Position numbers and translations under genes: made by a program. Under the pieces are notes generated by a model. It saw only the letters and a list, made by a program, of their open reading frames with translations, was not told where the DNA came from and made no database searches. Positions 45,949 to 54,710 of a DNA stretch of 64,000 nt are shown in pieces (the first letter of the stretch is position 1; each line of letters starts with the position of its first letter). This DNA is from Shinella zoogloeoides (lineage in GTDB: Bacteria > Pseudomonadota > Alphaproteobacteria > Rhizobiales > Rhizobiaceae): contig NZ_QNUJ01000007.1 of NCBI RefSeq assembly GCF_003574625.1, forward strand, positions 62,001 through 126,000, in the 5' to 3' direction.

Positions 45949-46671
45949 TCAGCCGCCGTCGTAAAGGCGCTGGCCGGTCAGAAGCGAATCGTCCAGCCGG
46001 CCGCCCTCGGGGAAGAGGGAGAGCGTTTCCGGCCTGTCGACGCCCGGCACCAGCCGGTGGCAGGGCTCGACGGCGCCGAGCACGCTGGTGACGGGGATGA
46101 CGCCGGCCCAGATCGGAAGGGCGAAATCCTCGTCGTCGTCGCCAACCCCCTTCGCCCGCACCTTGGCGACCGCCTCGTCTATCGGCATGGCGATGATCGT
46201 CGTCGCCTTCGCCTCCTGCGGCGTGATGGGACGCAGCAGCGCGCTGCGCTGCGGATAGAACCGGTCGATGACGTCGCGCATCGCCTCGTTCTTCTCCTCC
46301 GGGTCCTCCACCAGCCGCGCGGTGCCGAAGCACATGGCGGAGCGGTAGTTGGCCGAATGGTTGAAGCCCGAACGGGCGAGGACCAGCCCGTCGAGATGCG
46401 CGACGGTGAGGCAGGCGGGCGTGCCGGCCTTCAGATGCCGCAGCATGCGGCTTGCCGAAGAGCCGTGCCAGTAAAGCGTGTCGCCCTTGCGCCAGAAGAG
46501 CGTCGGCGTGGCATAAGGCTGCCCGTCGATGACATAGGCGACATGACAGAGCATGGCCGCGTCGAGAACGGCGTGCACGGCCTCGCGGTCATAGCTGGCG
46601 CGCTCGTGCATGCGCTTGACGCGGTTGCGCGGGGTGACGGGATAGGTGGCGGTTTCGGTCTCGACGCTCAT
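45949..46671 (-). CDS. pyridoxamine 5'-phosphate oxidase-family (FMN split-barrel) protein
   Basis: 240-residue flavin-binding protein. NRVKRMHERASYDREAVHAVLDAAMLCHVAYV opens it, and CHVAYVIDGQPYATPTLFWRKGDTLYWHG is the split-barrel core with the FMN contacts typical of the NimA/Pden-like family. SASRMLRHL and SANYRSAMCFGTAR follow. It is not canonical PdxH, which lacks this N-terminal block. Divergent from a MocR regulator, with only 41 bp between the start codons; MocR regulators often control pyridoxal-linked or detoxifying genes. Confidence 0.85.
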   Translation of the reverse strand: MSVETETATYPVTPRNRVKRMHERASYDREAVHAVLDAAMLCHVAYVIDGQPYATPTLFWRKGDTLYWHGSSASRMLRHLKAGTPACLTVAHLDGLVLARSGFNHSANYRSAMCFGTARLVEDPEEKNEAMRDVIDRFYPQRSALLRPITPQEAKATTIIAMPIDEAVAKVRAKGVGDDDEDFALPIWAGVIPVTSVLGAVEPCHRLVPGVDRPETLSLFPEGGRLDDSLLTGQRLYDGG

Positions 46672-46712
46672 GCGGCTCTTGCCTTTCAGGGAATGGAAGG
46701 CCAGGGTGCATC

Positions 46713-48158
46713 ATGGCATTGGATCGAAAAAGTACCAATTCAAGGCAAAGAATTCAGACCAATATTCCGGACTGGTCGTCACTCGTTCCCGTCCTGCCGG
46801 CGGCGGGGCGGCGCACGCCCGCGCTCTACCGCGAGCTGCGCCGGCTGATCGAGGCGGGCGACATTCCGCCCGGCAGCAAGCTGCCGCCGTCGCGCGATCT
46901 CGCGCAGCGCCTGAAGACGTCGCGCGGCAGCGTCGTCGCGGCCTTCGAGATGCTGATCGCGGAGGGCTATGCCGTCGCCCGCACAGGGGCCGGCACCTTC
47001 GTCGCCGACCGCGTGCCCAGCATGAAGCCCGCCATGCTCCCGGAGGCGGAGGTCGTCGAGCCGAAGATGCCGCTTCCCGGCACGCTGGGCGTCGCCATGG
47101 CGGATGCGCGCACGCTGAACATCTTTCGCACCCTGCTTTCGCGCCATCTGGCGCGGCCGGGGCCGGAACATTTCCAATATGGCGATCCGCGCGGCGGGCT
47201 TGCGCTGCGCGAGGCGATTGCCGCCTATCTCCGGCAGGCGCGCGGCGTCCGCTGCGAGGCCCGCTCGATCATCGTCACGACGGGCACGCAGCAGGGTCTT
47301 GACCTCGTCATTCGCAGCGCCCTTTCCCCGGGCGACCGCGTGATGGTCGAGGATCCCTGCTATCCGAGCGCCCGCGCCGCCTTCGCCGGCAACGGCCTTC
47401 ATCTTTCGGGCCTTGCCGTCGATGCGGAGGGGGCCGATATCGCCGGCGCGGTGGCCGGCGCCCGCGCGGCCTACGTGACGCCCTCGCACCAGTTTCCGCT
47501 CGGCGTGACCATGAGCATGCGCCGCCGCCTCGCCCTCGTCGACTGGGCGCGGGCGACGGGCGGCTGGATCGTCGAGGACGACTACGACAGCGAGTTCCGC
47601 TTCGCCGGCCCGCCGCTCGCCGCCATGCAGGGCATGGATGACAGTGGCCGGGTGATCTATCTCGGCACCTTCTCCAAGGTGCTCTTCCCGGGGCTCCGCC
47701 TCGGCTATGCCGTCATTCCCGATCCGCTGCTGGAGACTGTAATGGCCCTGCGCAGCCGCAGCGACCGCAGCCCGCCGACGCTCGCCGAGGCGGCGCTGAC
47801 CGACCTCATTCGCGAAGGCCATTTCGCCGCGCATCTGCGCCGCGCCCGGCGCCGGGCGCAGGCGGCGCGCGATGCGCTGGTCGCGGGATTGCTTTCAGCG
47901 GGAAACCTTTCGGTGGACGTGCCCGATCAGGGCCTCCATCTCGTCGCCGGCCTGCCGGAAGCGCTCGGGGACCTTGCGGCGGTCGAGATCGCCCGGCGCG
48001 CCGGGCTCGGCGCCCGCGCCCTTTCCGCCATGGCCGTCACCCGCCCGCCGCGGCAGGGCCTCGTGATCGGCTTTTCGGGCTTTGCGCCGGATGTGCTGGG
48101 CGCGGCGGCGCGGCGCTTCGCGGATGCTATGCCACGCGGCGGGCCTCGGCGGCCGTGA
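46713..48158 (+). CDS. MocR/PdxR-family regulator (GntR-aminotransferase fusion)
   Basis: 481 residues. Winged-helix domain near residues 25-90: LYRELRRLIEAGDIPPGSKLPPSRDLAQRLKTSRGSVVAAFEML. The class I aminotransferase-like domain follows, with the pyridoxal-phosphate Lys in IYLGTFSKVLFPGLRLGY. Typical MocR member that senses pyridoxal phosphate or an amino compound and regulates the divergent gene, here the FMN split-barrel gene. The ATG at 46713 is the only good start before the DNA-binding domain. Its last 32 bases overlap the convergent amidotransferase gene. Confidence 0.9.
   Translation: MALDRKSTNSRQRIQTNIPDWSSLVPVLPAAGRRTPALYRELRRLIEAGDIPPGSKLPPSRDLAQRLKTSRGSVVAAFEMLIAEGYAVARTGAGTFVADRVPSMKPAMLPEAEVVEPKMPLPGTLGVAMADARTLNIFRTLLSRHLARPGPEHFQYGDPRGGLALREAIAAYLRQARGVRCEARSIIVTTGTQQGLDLVIRSALSPGDRVMVEDPCYPSARAAFAGNGLHLSGLAVDAEGADIAGAVAGARAAYVTPSHQFPLGVTMSMRRRLALVDWARATGGWIVEDDYDSEFRFAGPPLAAMQGMDDSGRVIYLGTFSKVLFPGLRLGYAVIPDPLLETVMALRSRSDRSPPTLAEAALTDLIREGHFAAHLRRARRRAQAARDALVAGLLSAGNLSVDVPDQGLHLVAGLPEALGDLAAVEIARRAGLGARALSAMAVTRPPRQGLVIGFSGFAPDVLGAAARRFADAMPRGGPRRP
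46734..46777. promoter_or_regulatory. ACCAAT direct repeats near the MocR start
   Basis: ACCAAT occurs at 46734-46739 and 46758-46763, 24 bp apart. An inverted relative (ACTGGTC) lies at 46771-46777. MocR regulators commonly bind pairs of direct repeats next to the gene they control; these lie inside the annotated MocR reading frame, a few codons after the start. Weak evidence. Confidence 0.3.
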
Positions 48159-48852
48159 TCGTGGCGACCCAGGCGCGGGCAAGCGCAAGGCCGGTGGCTT
48201 CGGCAACCGGGCCGCTCTCGGCGGCGAGCGCGGCGCGCCGCTCCAGCCAGCCGGGCGCAAGGCCGGCAATATGGTCCGGGAAGATCCGCACCCATTCCTC
48301 GACCACGTCGCGATTCGCCTCGAAATGGAACTGCGTGCCGTAGACGGCGCGGCCGAGGCGAAAGGCCTGGTTCTGCGCGGCGTCGTTGGTGGCGAGCCGC
48401 ACCGCGCCCTCCGGCAGGGAGAAGGTGTCGCTGTGCCACTGGAAGATCGGGAAGGCGCCGGCGGCGGCGGAAAGCACGGGATCGTCCGCGCCCTCAGGGG
48501 TGAGCGCGATGGTGCACCAGCCGAATTCCGGCGCGGTGCCGATATGGTTCGCCGCGCCATAGGCCCGCGCCAGCAGCTGGCTGCCGAGGCAGACGCCGAG
48601 CACCGACTTGTCCGCCTCGCCGAAGCGGCGCATCAGGGCGGCAAGCGCCGGGAGATAGGCGTGGCTTTCGTCGTCCAGCGCGTTTTGCGGTCCGCCCATC
48701 ACGACGATGGCGTCATGGCCGCTTTCGTCCGCCGGCAACGGATCGCCGGCATGGGGCCGGCAGATGTCGAGTTCCGCGCCCGCCTCGTCGAGCGCCGCGC
48801 CGATCTGCCCGAGCAGCGTCACCCTGTCGTTCTCCACCACCAGAACCCGCAT
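48127..48852 (-). CDS. type 1 glutamine amidotransferase (GMP synthase-like)
   Basis: 241-residue class I glutamine amidotransferase. Nucleophile Cys in VLGVCLGSQLLARAYGA; His and Glu of the triad in YGTQFHFEANRD. The N-terminus MRVLVVENDRVTLLGQIG is the usual one for stand-alone amidotransferases of the PuuD/GuaA-like class. Start 48852 with AAAGGGAGT upstream; an ATG 12 codons earlier lacks one. It is a free-standing enzyme with no synthase partner nearby; possible role in gamma-glutamyl amine or nitrogen metabolism. Confidence 0.85.
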   Translation of the reverse strand: MRVLVVENDRVTLLGQIGAALDEAGAELDICRPHAGDPLPADESGHDAIVVMGGPQNALDDESHAYLPALAALMRRFGEADKSVLGVCLGSQLLARAYGAANHIGTAPEFGWCTIALTPEGADDPVLSAAAGAFPIFQWHSDTFSLPEGAVRLATNDAAQNQAFRLGRAVYGTQFHFEANRDVVEEWVRIFPDHIAGLAPGWLERRAALAAESGPVAEATGLALARAWVATITAAEARRVA

Positions 48853-48925
48853 GCCGAACTCCCTTTCGATGTCGCGCGAGACAATCACGTCGCACCGCTT
48901 CGTTCAAGGGGAGAGCAAGACGGTA

Positions 48926-49354
48926 TCACGGATAGATCACGCCCTTGCGCAGGATGACGTTGGCATAAAGCCGCGGCTCGCTCGTCTGGACGATGGTGTG
49001 GGCGGCGCGCACGCGGTTGTAGAAGTCGGCGCCGACCAGCGGCACCACGGCGCGGTCCGGCTCGTGCCGCGCGCAGCAGTCGATGATCTCGCGGTGTACG
49101 GGCTCCAGCCGGTCGCGTTCCTGGCGATAAGTGGAGCGGAAGATCGCCTCCTCGACGAAATCGTCGATGGGCAGGACCGAGAGCATGGCATCGAGCGCGG
49201 GAATCAGCGCCACGCCGTCGAGGCGCACCAGCCGGCGTGCATGCTCGACGCCCGGATAGTTGCCGTCGACGATGGCGATCTCGTCGCCGTGGCCCATGGC
49301 GCGCAGCGTGGCGAGCAGGTCGGGGCTCAGGATGGGATCGAGGCCTTTCAGCAT
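48926..49354 (-). CDS. FucU/RbsD-family sugar mutarotase
   Basis: 142-residue protein that interconverts alpha- and beta-anomers of a sugar. It begins MLKGLDPILSPDLLATLRAM and carries GHGDEIAIVDGNYPG, with the catalytic His, and the late YANVILRKGVIYP. The MLKGIDP-type start and the GNYPG loop fit FucU (fucose mutarotase) better than RbsD (ribose pyranase). Its ATG shares an A with the frcR stop (TGATG), so it is made with the ROK regulator. Probable role: supply the fructose or related sugar anomer needed by the frc uptake genes (inference). Confidence 0.9.
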   Translation of the reverse strand: MLKGLDPILSPDLLATLRAMGHGDEIAIVDGNYPGVEHARRLVRLDGVALIPALDAMLSVLPIDDFVEEAIFRSTYRQERDRLEPVHREIIDCCARHEPDRAVVPLVGADFYNRVRAAHTIVQTSEPRLYANVILRKGVIYP

Positions 49355-50583
49355 CAGGCAAGCTCCTTGAAGAGAACGTTCTGGTCGGGAAGATAGCGGG
49401 AAAAGAGCGGCAGGCTGGCCCCGCCGATCGAGCGGGCGCTGCTGCCGACGGCGCCCTCGGCGATCTCGGGCAGGGTGACACCCTGAAGGTCGAGCCGGTC
49501 GATCGCAGCCTTGGTCTCGGCGACGACGCGCTCGCGCACCCATTCGGGAAAGCCGCCGTCGATGATGACGGCGGAAAAGTCGATAACCGAGGCCGATGCG
49601 ACGACCGCCTGGGCGAGCGCCGCCGCCATGTCATCGATCCAGATGTCGAGCGGCGCGCCGAAGTCGATCCAGCCGTCCGGCGAGTACCAGAGCGGCGTGG
49701 GGTCGATGCCGTGCTGGCGCAGCAGGTTTTCGAGACGGTAGATCGAGGCGATCTTGAGAAGCTGCACCGTCTCGCCGTCGCGGCCCTGTACGGGAAGCGG
49801 GCCGATGGCGCCCGCCGTGCCGGTGCGGCCGGTGAAGAGCGCCGAGTTCAGCACCACGCCGCCGCCGATGAAGGAGCCGATGAAGAGATAGAGGAAATCG
49901 GGATATTGCGGGCCGCGGCCGAAGACGAGCTCGGCCGCGCAGGCGCTCGTCGCGTCGTTCTGCAGCATGACCGGATAGGGCACGCGCCGGGCGATCTCCG
50001 CCCCGAGGTCGACGCCGCGCCACTGGTCCATGTCGGCCTGCGGCGCGCCGACCTCGCTGGCCCAGCTCCACAGCTCGAAGGGCGCGGCGACGCCGAGGCC
50101 GGCTATGCGGGCGCGCTCGTTCGGTGTGATTGCGGCCTCCAGCTCGGCAAGCCCCTCCTCGACGAAGGAGAGCAGCGGGCCGGGCATGGGATAGGGGTAG
50201 GTGCGGCGCACCTGCCGGCGGATGCCGCCGACGAAATCCATCATCACGAGGTCGGCGCTGCGGCGGCCGATCTTCAGCCCGAAGGAATAGACGGCATCCG
50301 GGTTGAGCAGCATGGGCACCGAGGGCTGGCCCACCTTGCCGCGCATCGGCGCGCCGCGCACCAGCAGCCCTTCGGCCTCCAGCGCGCGCATGATGACGGT
50401 GACGGTCTGGGCGGAAAGGCCGCTGCGCCGGGCGATCTCGGCCTTGGAAAGGCTGCCGTGCCGGCGCACCAGCGACATGACGAGCCGCTCGTTATAGGCG
50501 CGCACGCGCACCTGGTTGGCGCCGCCGCTCGGATCGAGGATTTCGGCCGGCGCGGCGGGCGCCGTCGCAGCGTGCTTTCTCAT
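49354..50583 (-). CDS. frcR: ROK-family regulator of fructose uptake (FrcR)
   Basis: 409-residue ROK regulator: winged helix near residues 30-75 (YNERLVMSLVRRHGSLSKAEIARRSGLSAQTVTVIMRALEAEGLL), then the sugar-kinase-like domain (FLYLFIGSFIGGGVVLNSALFTG, IDFSAVIIDGGFPEWVRERV). Start 50583 with GGGAGGAGA upstream. Divergent from frcB, as frcR in S. meliloti, where the locus controls fructose uptake. The FucU gene overlaps its stop codon. Sugar effector (fructose) is inferred from the neighbours. Confidence 0.88.
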   Translation of the reverse strand: MRKHAATAPAAPAEILDPSGGANQVRVRAYNERLVMSLVRRHGSLSKAEIARRSGLSAQTVTVIMRALEAEGLLVRGAPMRGKVGQPSVPMLLNPDAVYSFGLKIGRRSADLVMMDFVGGIRRQVRRTYPYPMPGPLLSFVEEGLAELEAAITPNERARIAGLGVAAPFELWSWASEVGAPQADMDQWRGVDLGAEIARRVPYPVMLQNDATSACAAELVFGRGPQYPDFLYLFIGSFIGGGVVLNSALFTGRTGTAGAIGPLPVQGRDGETVQLLKIASIYRLENLLRQHGIDPTPLWYSPDGWIDFGAPLDIWIDDMAAALAQAVVASASVIDFSAVIIDGGFPEWVRERVVAETKAAIDRLDLQGVTLPEIAEGAVGSSARSIGGASLPLFSRYLPDQNVLFKELA

Positions 50584-50713
50584 CGTCTCCTCCCGTGCCG
50601 GTTGGCGCCATGCGCCGATCCCGGTCCTCTTACCGGCTGACGCTCCGCTCTTCCACCGGAAACGATGCAGCCAGGGCTTCCACCCCTTCTTTGCCCGCAG
50701 CATGCCACATCGA

Positions 50714-50768
50714 ATTAATAATTCAATTCGATTTATTTATTGACAGGCATTTCTTTTGGTGGTCTCAT
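50714..50768 (+). promoter_or_regulatory. frcB promoter and likely FrcR operator
   Basis: The 286-bp gap between frcR and frcB holds no gene. A strongly A+T-rich stretch (GAATTAATAATTC, an almost perfect palindrome at 50713-50725, then CAATTCGATTTATTTATTG) sits in otherwise G+C-rich DNA. TTGACA at 50740-50745 with TCTCAT 17 bases later forms a plausible sigma70 promoter for frcB. ROK repressors favour such A+T-rich palindromes, so it is the likely operator. Confidence 0.55.
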
Positions 50769-50869
50769 CACCATCGGAAGCACGGTTGGCCGGTGGAGGA
50801 ACCGCCGGCTCCTGCGACCGGATGCCCCCAGGAGAGGGGCGCATCCCGTTCCGTCCTTGGGAGGATTAC

Positions 50870-51895
50870 ATGAAGAAGACCATCGTTTCCGCCGCTCTCG
50901 GCGCGCTTGCGCTCGGCGTGGCCTTTTCTTCGCCGGCTTCCGCCGCCGATGTCAGCGCCTGCCTGATCACCAAGACCGATACCAACCCCTTCTTCGTTAA
51001 GATGAAGGAAGGCGCCGAAGCCAAGGCCAAGGAACTCGGCGTCACGCTGAAGGCCTATGCCGGCAAGATCGACGGCGACTCGGAAAGCCAGGTCGCGGCC
51101 ATCGAGACCTGCATCGCCGACGGCGCGAAGGGCATCCTGATCACCGCATCCGATACCAAGGGCATCGTTCCCTCCGTGCAGAAGGCGCGTGACGCCGGCA
51201 TGCTGGTCATCGCCCTCGACACCCCGCTCGAGCCGCTCGACGCCGCAGACATGACCTTCGCCACCGACAACCTGCTCGCCGGCGAGCTGATCGGCAAATG
51301 GGCCGCCGCCACGCTCGGCGATGCCGCCAAGGACGCCAAGGTCGCCTTCCTCGACCTGACGCCCTCCCAGCCGTCGGTCGACGTCCTGCGCGACCAGGGC
51401 TTCATGAAGGGCTTCGGCATCGACGTGAAGGACATCAACAAGATCGGCGACGAGGACGATCCGCGCATCGTCGGCCATGACGTGACCAACGGCAACGAGG
51501 AAGGCGGCCGCACCGCCATGGAAAACCTCCTGCAGAAGGATCCGACGATCAACGTCGTGCACACGATCAACGAGCCGGCCGCCGCCGGTGCCTATGAGGC
51601 GCTGAAGGCCGTCGGCCGCGAGAAGGACGTGCTGATCGTCTCCGTCGACGGCGGTTGCCCGGGCGTGCAGAACGTCGCGGACGGCGTCATCGGCGCGACC
51701 TCGCAGCAATATCCGCTGATGATGGCCGCCCTCGGCATCGAGGCGATCAAGAAGTTCGCCGACACGGGCGAGAAGCCGAAGGCCACCGAAGGCAAGGACT
51801 TCTTCGACACGGGCGTCGCGCTCGTCACCGACAAGCCGGCAGAGGGCGTCGATTCCATCGACACCAAGGCCGGCAAGGACAAGTGCTGGGGCTAA
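50870..51895 (+). CDS. frcB: fructose ABC transporter substrate-binding protein (FrcB)
   Basis: 341-residue periplasmic sugar receptor of the ribose/fructose (RbsB-like) family. The signal peptide is [20 protein letters not shown] with cleavage after PASA. Then come [50 protein letters not shown] and [18 protein letters not shown]. The two Cys in ACLITKT and ETCIADGA are characteristic of FrcB. GGGAGGA precedes the ATG at 50870. First gene of frcBCAK; a strong hairpin follows the stop. Confidence 0.95.
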   Translation: MKKTIVSAALGALALGVAFSSPASAADVSACLITKTDTNPFFVKMKEGAEAKAKELGVTLKAYAGKIDGDSESQVAAIETCIADGAKGILITASDTKGIVPSVQKARDAGMLVIALDTPLEPLDAADMTFATDNLLAGELIGKWAAATLGDAAKDAKVAFLDLTPSQPSVDVLRDQGFMKGFGIDVKDINKIGDEDDPRIVGHDVTNGNEEGGRTAMENLLQKDPTINVVHTINEPAAAGAYEALKAVGREKDVLIVSVDGGCPGVQNVADGVIGATSQQYPLMMAALGIEAIKKFADTGEKPKATEGKDFFDTGVALVTDKPAEGVDSIDTKAGKDKCWG

Positions 51896-51903
51896 GCCCC
51901 GGC

Positions 51904-51928
51904 GCCGGCCCGGCATGACCGGGCCGGC
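51904..51928 (+). terminator. hairpin between frcB and frcC (mRNA stabiliser or partial terminator)
   Basis: GCCGGCCCGG-catga-CCGGGCCGGC is a perfect 10-bp stem 8 bases after the frcB stop. It has no T run after it, so it is more likely an RNA stability or attenuation element that favours excess receptor over permease, the usual pattern for binding-protein operons. The rest of the 260-bp gap up to frcC shows no gene. Confidence 0.7.
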
Positions 51929-52155
51929 CATCCGCCACGGACGGATCGGGTGGTGATTTCCGGGCGAGCGGCCCCGAGCGCACCCTTCTTTTGACAATCG
52001 CGAAAAGACGTGGGCACCCTTTCAGGGCGAATGGCGGCAAGGCCGCGTTCGCAGGGGAGGACCGCTTCCAGGCGGCAGGTGCGCGCAATGCGTCCGTGCA
52101 TCATTTCATCCGGCAATGCCGCGACGGTCGGCACACGGAAGGGAGGAACAGGATC

Positions 52156-53256
52156 ATGAGTGAAACGACGGCGGCCTCGCAGGGCGTACAGTCCTCGCAG
52201 CCATCACAGGAATTCGAGAAGGTGCTCACCGGCAGTTCGACGCAGGTGGCCTCCTTCGACACGAACGACAAGACGGCCATCCAGAAGTTCCAGCATTTCC
52301 TGCACGGCAGCCCATCGGCGGTGCCGCTGATCGTGCTGGTGCTCTCGGTGGCGGTGTTCGGCGCCGTTCTCGGCGGCAAGTTCTTCTCCGCCTTCACGCT
52401 GACGCTGATCCTCCAGCAGGTGGCGATCGTCGGCATCGTCGGCGCGGCGCAGACGCTGGTGATCCTGACCGCGGGCATCGACCTTTCGGTCGGCGCGATC
52501 ATGGTGCTCTCCTCCGTGGTCGTGGGCCAGTTCACCTTTCGCTACGGCCTGCCGCCGGTGGTGGCGGTCGCCTGTGGCCTCGCCTGCGGCGCGCTCTGCG
52601 GCTATATCAACGGCCTGCTCGTCGCCCGCATGAAGCTGCCGCCCTTCATCGTCACGCTCGGCATGTGGCAGATCATCCTCGCCTCCAACTTCCTCTATTC
52701 GGCCAACGAGACGATCCGCTCGCAGGACATCGCCACGCAGGCCCCGCTTCTTCAGTTCTTCGGCAACAACCTCAAGTTCGGCAGCGCGGTCTTCACCTAT
52801 GGCGTCATTGCCATGGTGCTGCTCGTCGCTGTCCTCTGGTACGTCCTGAACCACACCGCCTGGGGCCGCCATGTCTATGCGGTCGGCGACGATCCCGACG
52901 CGGCGGAACTGGCCGGCGTCAACGTCAAGCGCATGCTGGTCTCGGTCTATACGCTGTCCGGCCTCATCTGCGCGCTCGCCGGCTGGGCGCTCATCGGCCG
53001 CATCGGCTCGGTCTCGCCCACCGCCGGCCAGTTCGCCAATATCGAATCCATCACTGCCGTGGTGATCGGCGGCCTCTCGCTCTTCGGCGGGCGCGGCTCC
53101 ATCCTCGGCATGATCTTCGGGGCGCTCATCGTCGGCGTCTTCTCGCTCGGTCTTCGCCTCATCGGCACGGACCCGCAATGGACCTATCTCCTGATCGGCG
53201 TCCTCATCATCTCGGCAGTCGCAATCGACCAGTGGATCAGAAAGGTAGCAGGCTGA
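52156..53256 (+). CDS. frcC: fructose ABC transporter permease (FrcC)
   Basis: 366-residue permease of the RbsC type with about 8-10 hydrophobic segments. It has a long N-terminal cytoplasmic lead of about 60 residues with Gln/Ser/Thr, then FSAFTLTLILQQVAIVGIVGAAQTLVILTAGIDLSVGAIM, the family hallmark, and ITAVVIGGLSLFGGRGSILG. Start ATG 52156 with GGGAGGAACAGG upstream. The stop overlaps the ATG of frcA (TGATG). Confidence 0.94.
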   Translation: MSETTAASQGVQSSQPSQEFEKVLTGSSTQVASFDTNDKTAIQKFQHFLHGSPSAVPLIVLVLSVAVFGAVLGGKFFSAFTLTLILQQVAIVGIVGAAQTLVILTAGIDLSVGAIMVLSSVVVGQFTFRYGLPPVVAVACGLACGALCGYINGLLVARMKLPPFIVTLGMWQIILASNFLYSANETIRSQDIATQAPLLQFFGNNLKFGSAVFTYGVIAMVLLVAVLWYVLNHTAWGRHVYAVGDDPDAAELAGVNVKRMLVSVYTLSGLICALAGWALIGRIGSVSPTAGQFANIESITAVVIGGLSLFGGRGSILGMIFGALIVGVFSLGLRLIGTDPQWTYLLIGVLIISAVAIDQWIRKVAG

Positions 53257-54032
53257 TGGCTCTCGAACCCATTCTCACCGCACGCGGTCTGGTCAAGCGC
53301 TACGGCCGCGTCACCGCCCTCGACAATGCCGATTTCGACCTCTATCCCGGCGAGATCCTCGCCGTGATCGGCGACAACGGCGCGGGCAAGTCCTCGATGA
53401 TCAAGGCCATTTCCGGCGCCATCACGCCGGATGAGGGCGAGATCAGGCTCGAAGGCAAGCCCGTCACCTTCCGCTCGCCCATCGAGGCGCGCAAGGCCGG
53501 CATCGAGACCGTCTACCAGAACCTCGCGCTCTCGCCGGCGCTCTCGATCGCCGACAACATGTTCCTCGGCCGCGAGATCCGCTCGCCGGGCGTCATGGGC
53601 AGCGTCTTCCGCAAGCTCGACCGCAGCGCGATGGAGAAGTTCGCCCGCGACAAGCTGTCCGAGCTCGGCCTGATGACGATCCAGAACATCAACCAGGCGG
53701 TGGAAACGCTCTCGGGCGGCCAGCGCCAGGGCGTGGCCGTGGCCCGCGCGGCGGCCTTCGGTTCGAAAGTGATCATCCTCGACGAGCCGACGGCGGCGCT
53801 CGGCGTCAAGGAGAGCCGGCGCGTGCTGGAACTCATCCTCGACGTGCGCCGGCGCGGCATTCCCATCGTGCTCATCTCGCACAACATGCCGCATGTCTTC
53901 GAGGTGGCGGACCGTATCCATATCCACCGCCTCGGCCGTCGATTGACCGTCATCAACCCCAAGGACTACACCATGTCCGACGCCGTCGCCTTCATGACGG
54001 GGGCGAAGGTCCCGGAGGCCGTTGCAGCATGA
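53256..54032 (+). CDS. frcA: fructose ABC transporter ATPase, single cassette (FrcA)
   Basis: 258-residue ABC ATPase. Walker A GDNGAGKSS near residue 40, signature LSGGQRQGVAVARA, Walker B VIILDEPTAALG, switch His in VLISHNMPHV. Unlike RbsA, which has two cassettes, it has one; two copies must act as a dimer, as in S. meliloti FrcA. It begins on the TGATG overlap with frcC and its stop overlaps frcK by four bases. Confidence 0.94.
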   Translation: MALEPILTARGLVKRYGRVTALDNADFDLYPGEILAVIGDNGAGKSSMIKAISGAITPDEGEIRLEGKPVTFRSPIEARKAGIETVYQNLALSPALSIADNMFLGREIRSPGVMGSVFRKLDRSAMEKFARDKLSELGLMTIQNINQAVETLSGGQRQGVAVARAAAFGSKVIILDEPTAALGVKESRRVLELILDVRRRGIPIVLISHNMPHVFEVADRIHIHRLGRRLTVINPKDYTMSDAVAFMTGAKVPEAVAA

Positions 54033-54652
54033 TTTCGCCTGCCACGATCGTGGATGCAGTCCTGCGGCGCGCGGGAGACGCGCGCCGCTTCCTCGTCGGC
54101 CTCGCCGGCCCGCCCGCGGCCGGCAAGTCGACCCTGGCGGAAGCCCTCCGGGAGGGCCTTGTCGCGAAGGGCGAGAGCGCCGAGATCCTGCCGATGGACG
54201 GCTTCCACATGGATAACGGAATTCTCGCCGCACGGGGCCTGCTGCCGCGCAAGGGCGTGCCCGAGAGCTTCGATGCCCGAGGCTTCATCGATATCGTCCA
54301 CGCCCTGAAACGGGCGGAGGGCGAGGTGCTGGTGCCGGTCTTCGACCGCTCGCGCGAGATCGCCATCAATGCCGCCCGCGCCATCCCGCGGGAAACGCGC
54401 TTCATCCTCGCCGAAGGCAACTACCTGCTTTTCAAGGATGCGCCGTGGGACAGGCTGGACGGCGTCTTTGACTTCACCATTTTCGTCGGCCCGCCCTATG
54501 CGGTGCTGGAGGAGCGGCTGCGCCAGCGCTGGCTGGGTTACGCGCTGCCCGAGGACCAGATCGGCTGGAAGCTCTACGGCAACGACCTGCCGAACGGAAA
54601 ACGCATCCTGGAGAATTCCCGCCCCGCCGATCTCCATATCGACCTTTTTTGA
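54029..54652 (+). CDS. frcK: nucleoside/fructose kinase-like protein (FrcK)
   Basis: 207-residue P-loop kinase of the uridine kinase/pantothenate kinase fold. Walker A is [16 protein letters not shown] near residue 27; [29 protein letters not shown] and [15 protein letters not shown] follow. In S. meliloti the equivalent gene closes the frc operon and phosphorylates the imported sugar or a related compound. ATG overlaps the frcA stop (ATGA). Exact substrate not proven. Confidence 0.88.
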   Translation: MISPATIVDAVLRRAGDARRFLVGLAGPPAAGKSTLAEALREGLVAKGESAEILPMDGFHMDNGILAARGLLPRKGVPESFDARGFIDIVHALKRAEGEVLVPVFDRSREIAINAARAIPRETRFILAEGNYLLFKDAPWDRLDGVFDFTIFVGPPYAVLEERLRQRWLGYALPEDQIGWKLYGNDLPNGKRILENSRPADLHIDLF

Positions 54653-54710
54653 GGAATTGTCGGTCGTCCCTTCGGGTGCTATCGCAACTCCAGAGACTGG
54701 AGACACGCCG

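Noticed and set aside
50584-50869. Possible small gene between frcR and frcB
   Set aside because: Short open frames exist but have no ribosome site or recognisable sequence; the region reads as a promoter and operator.
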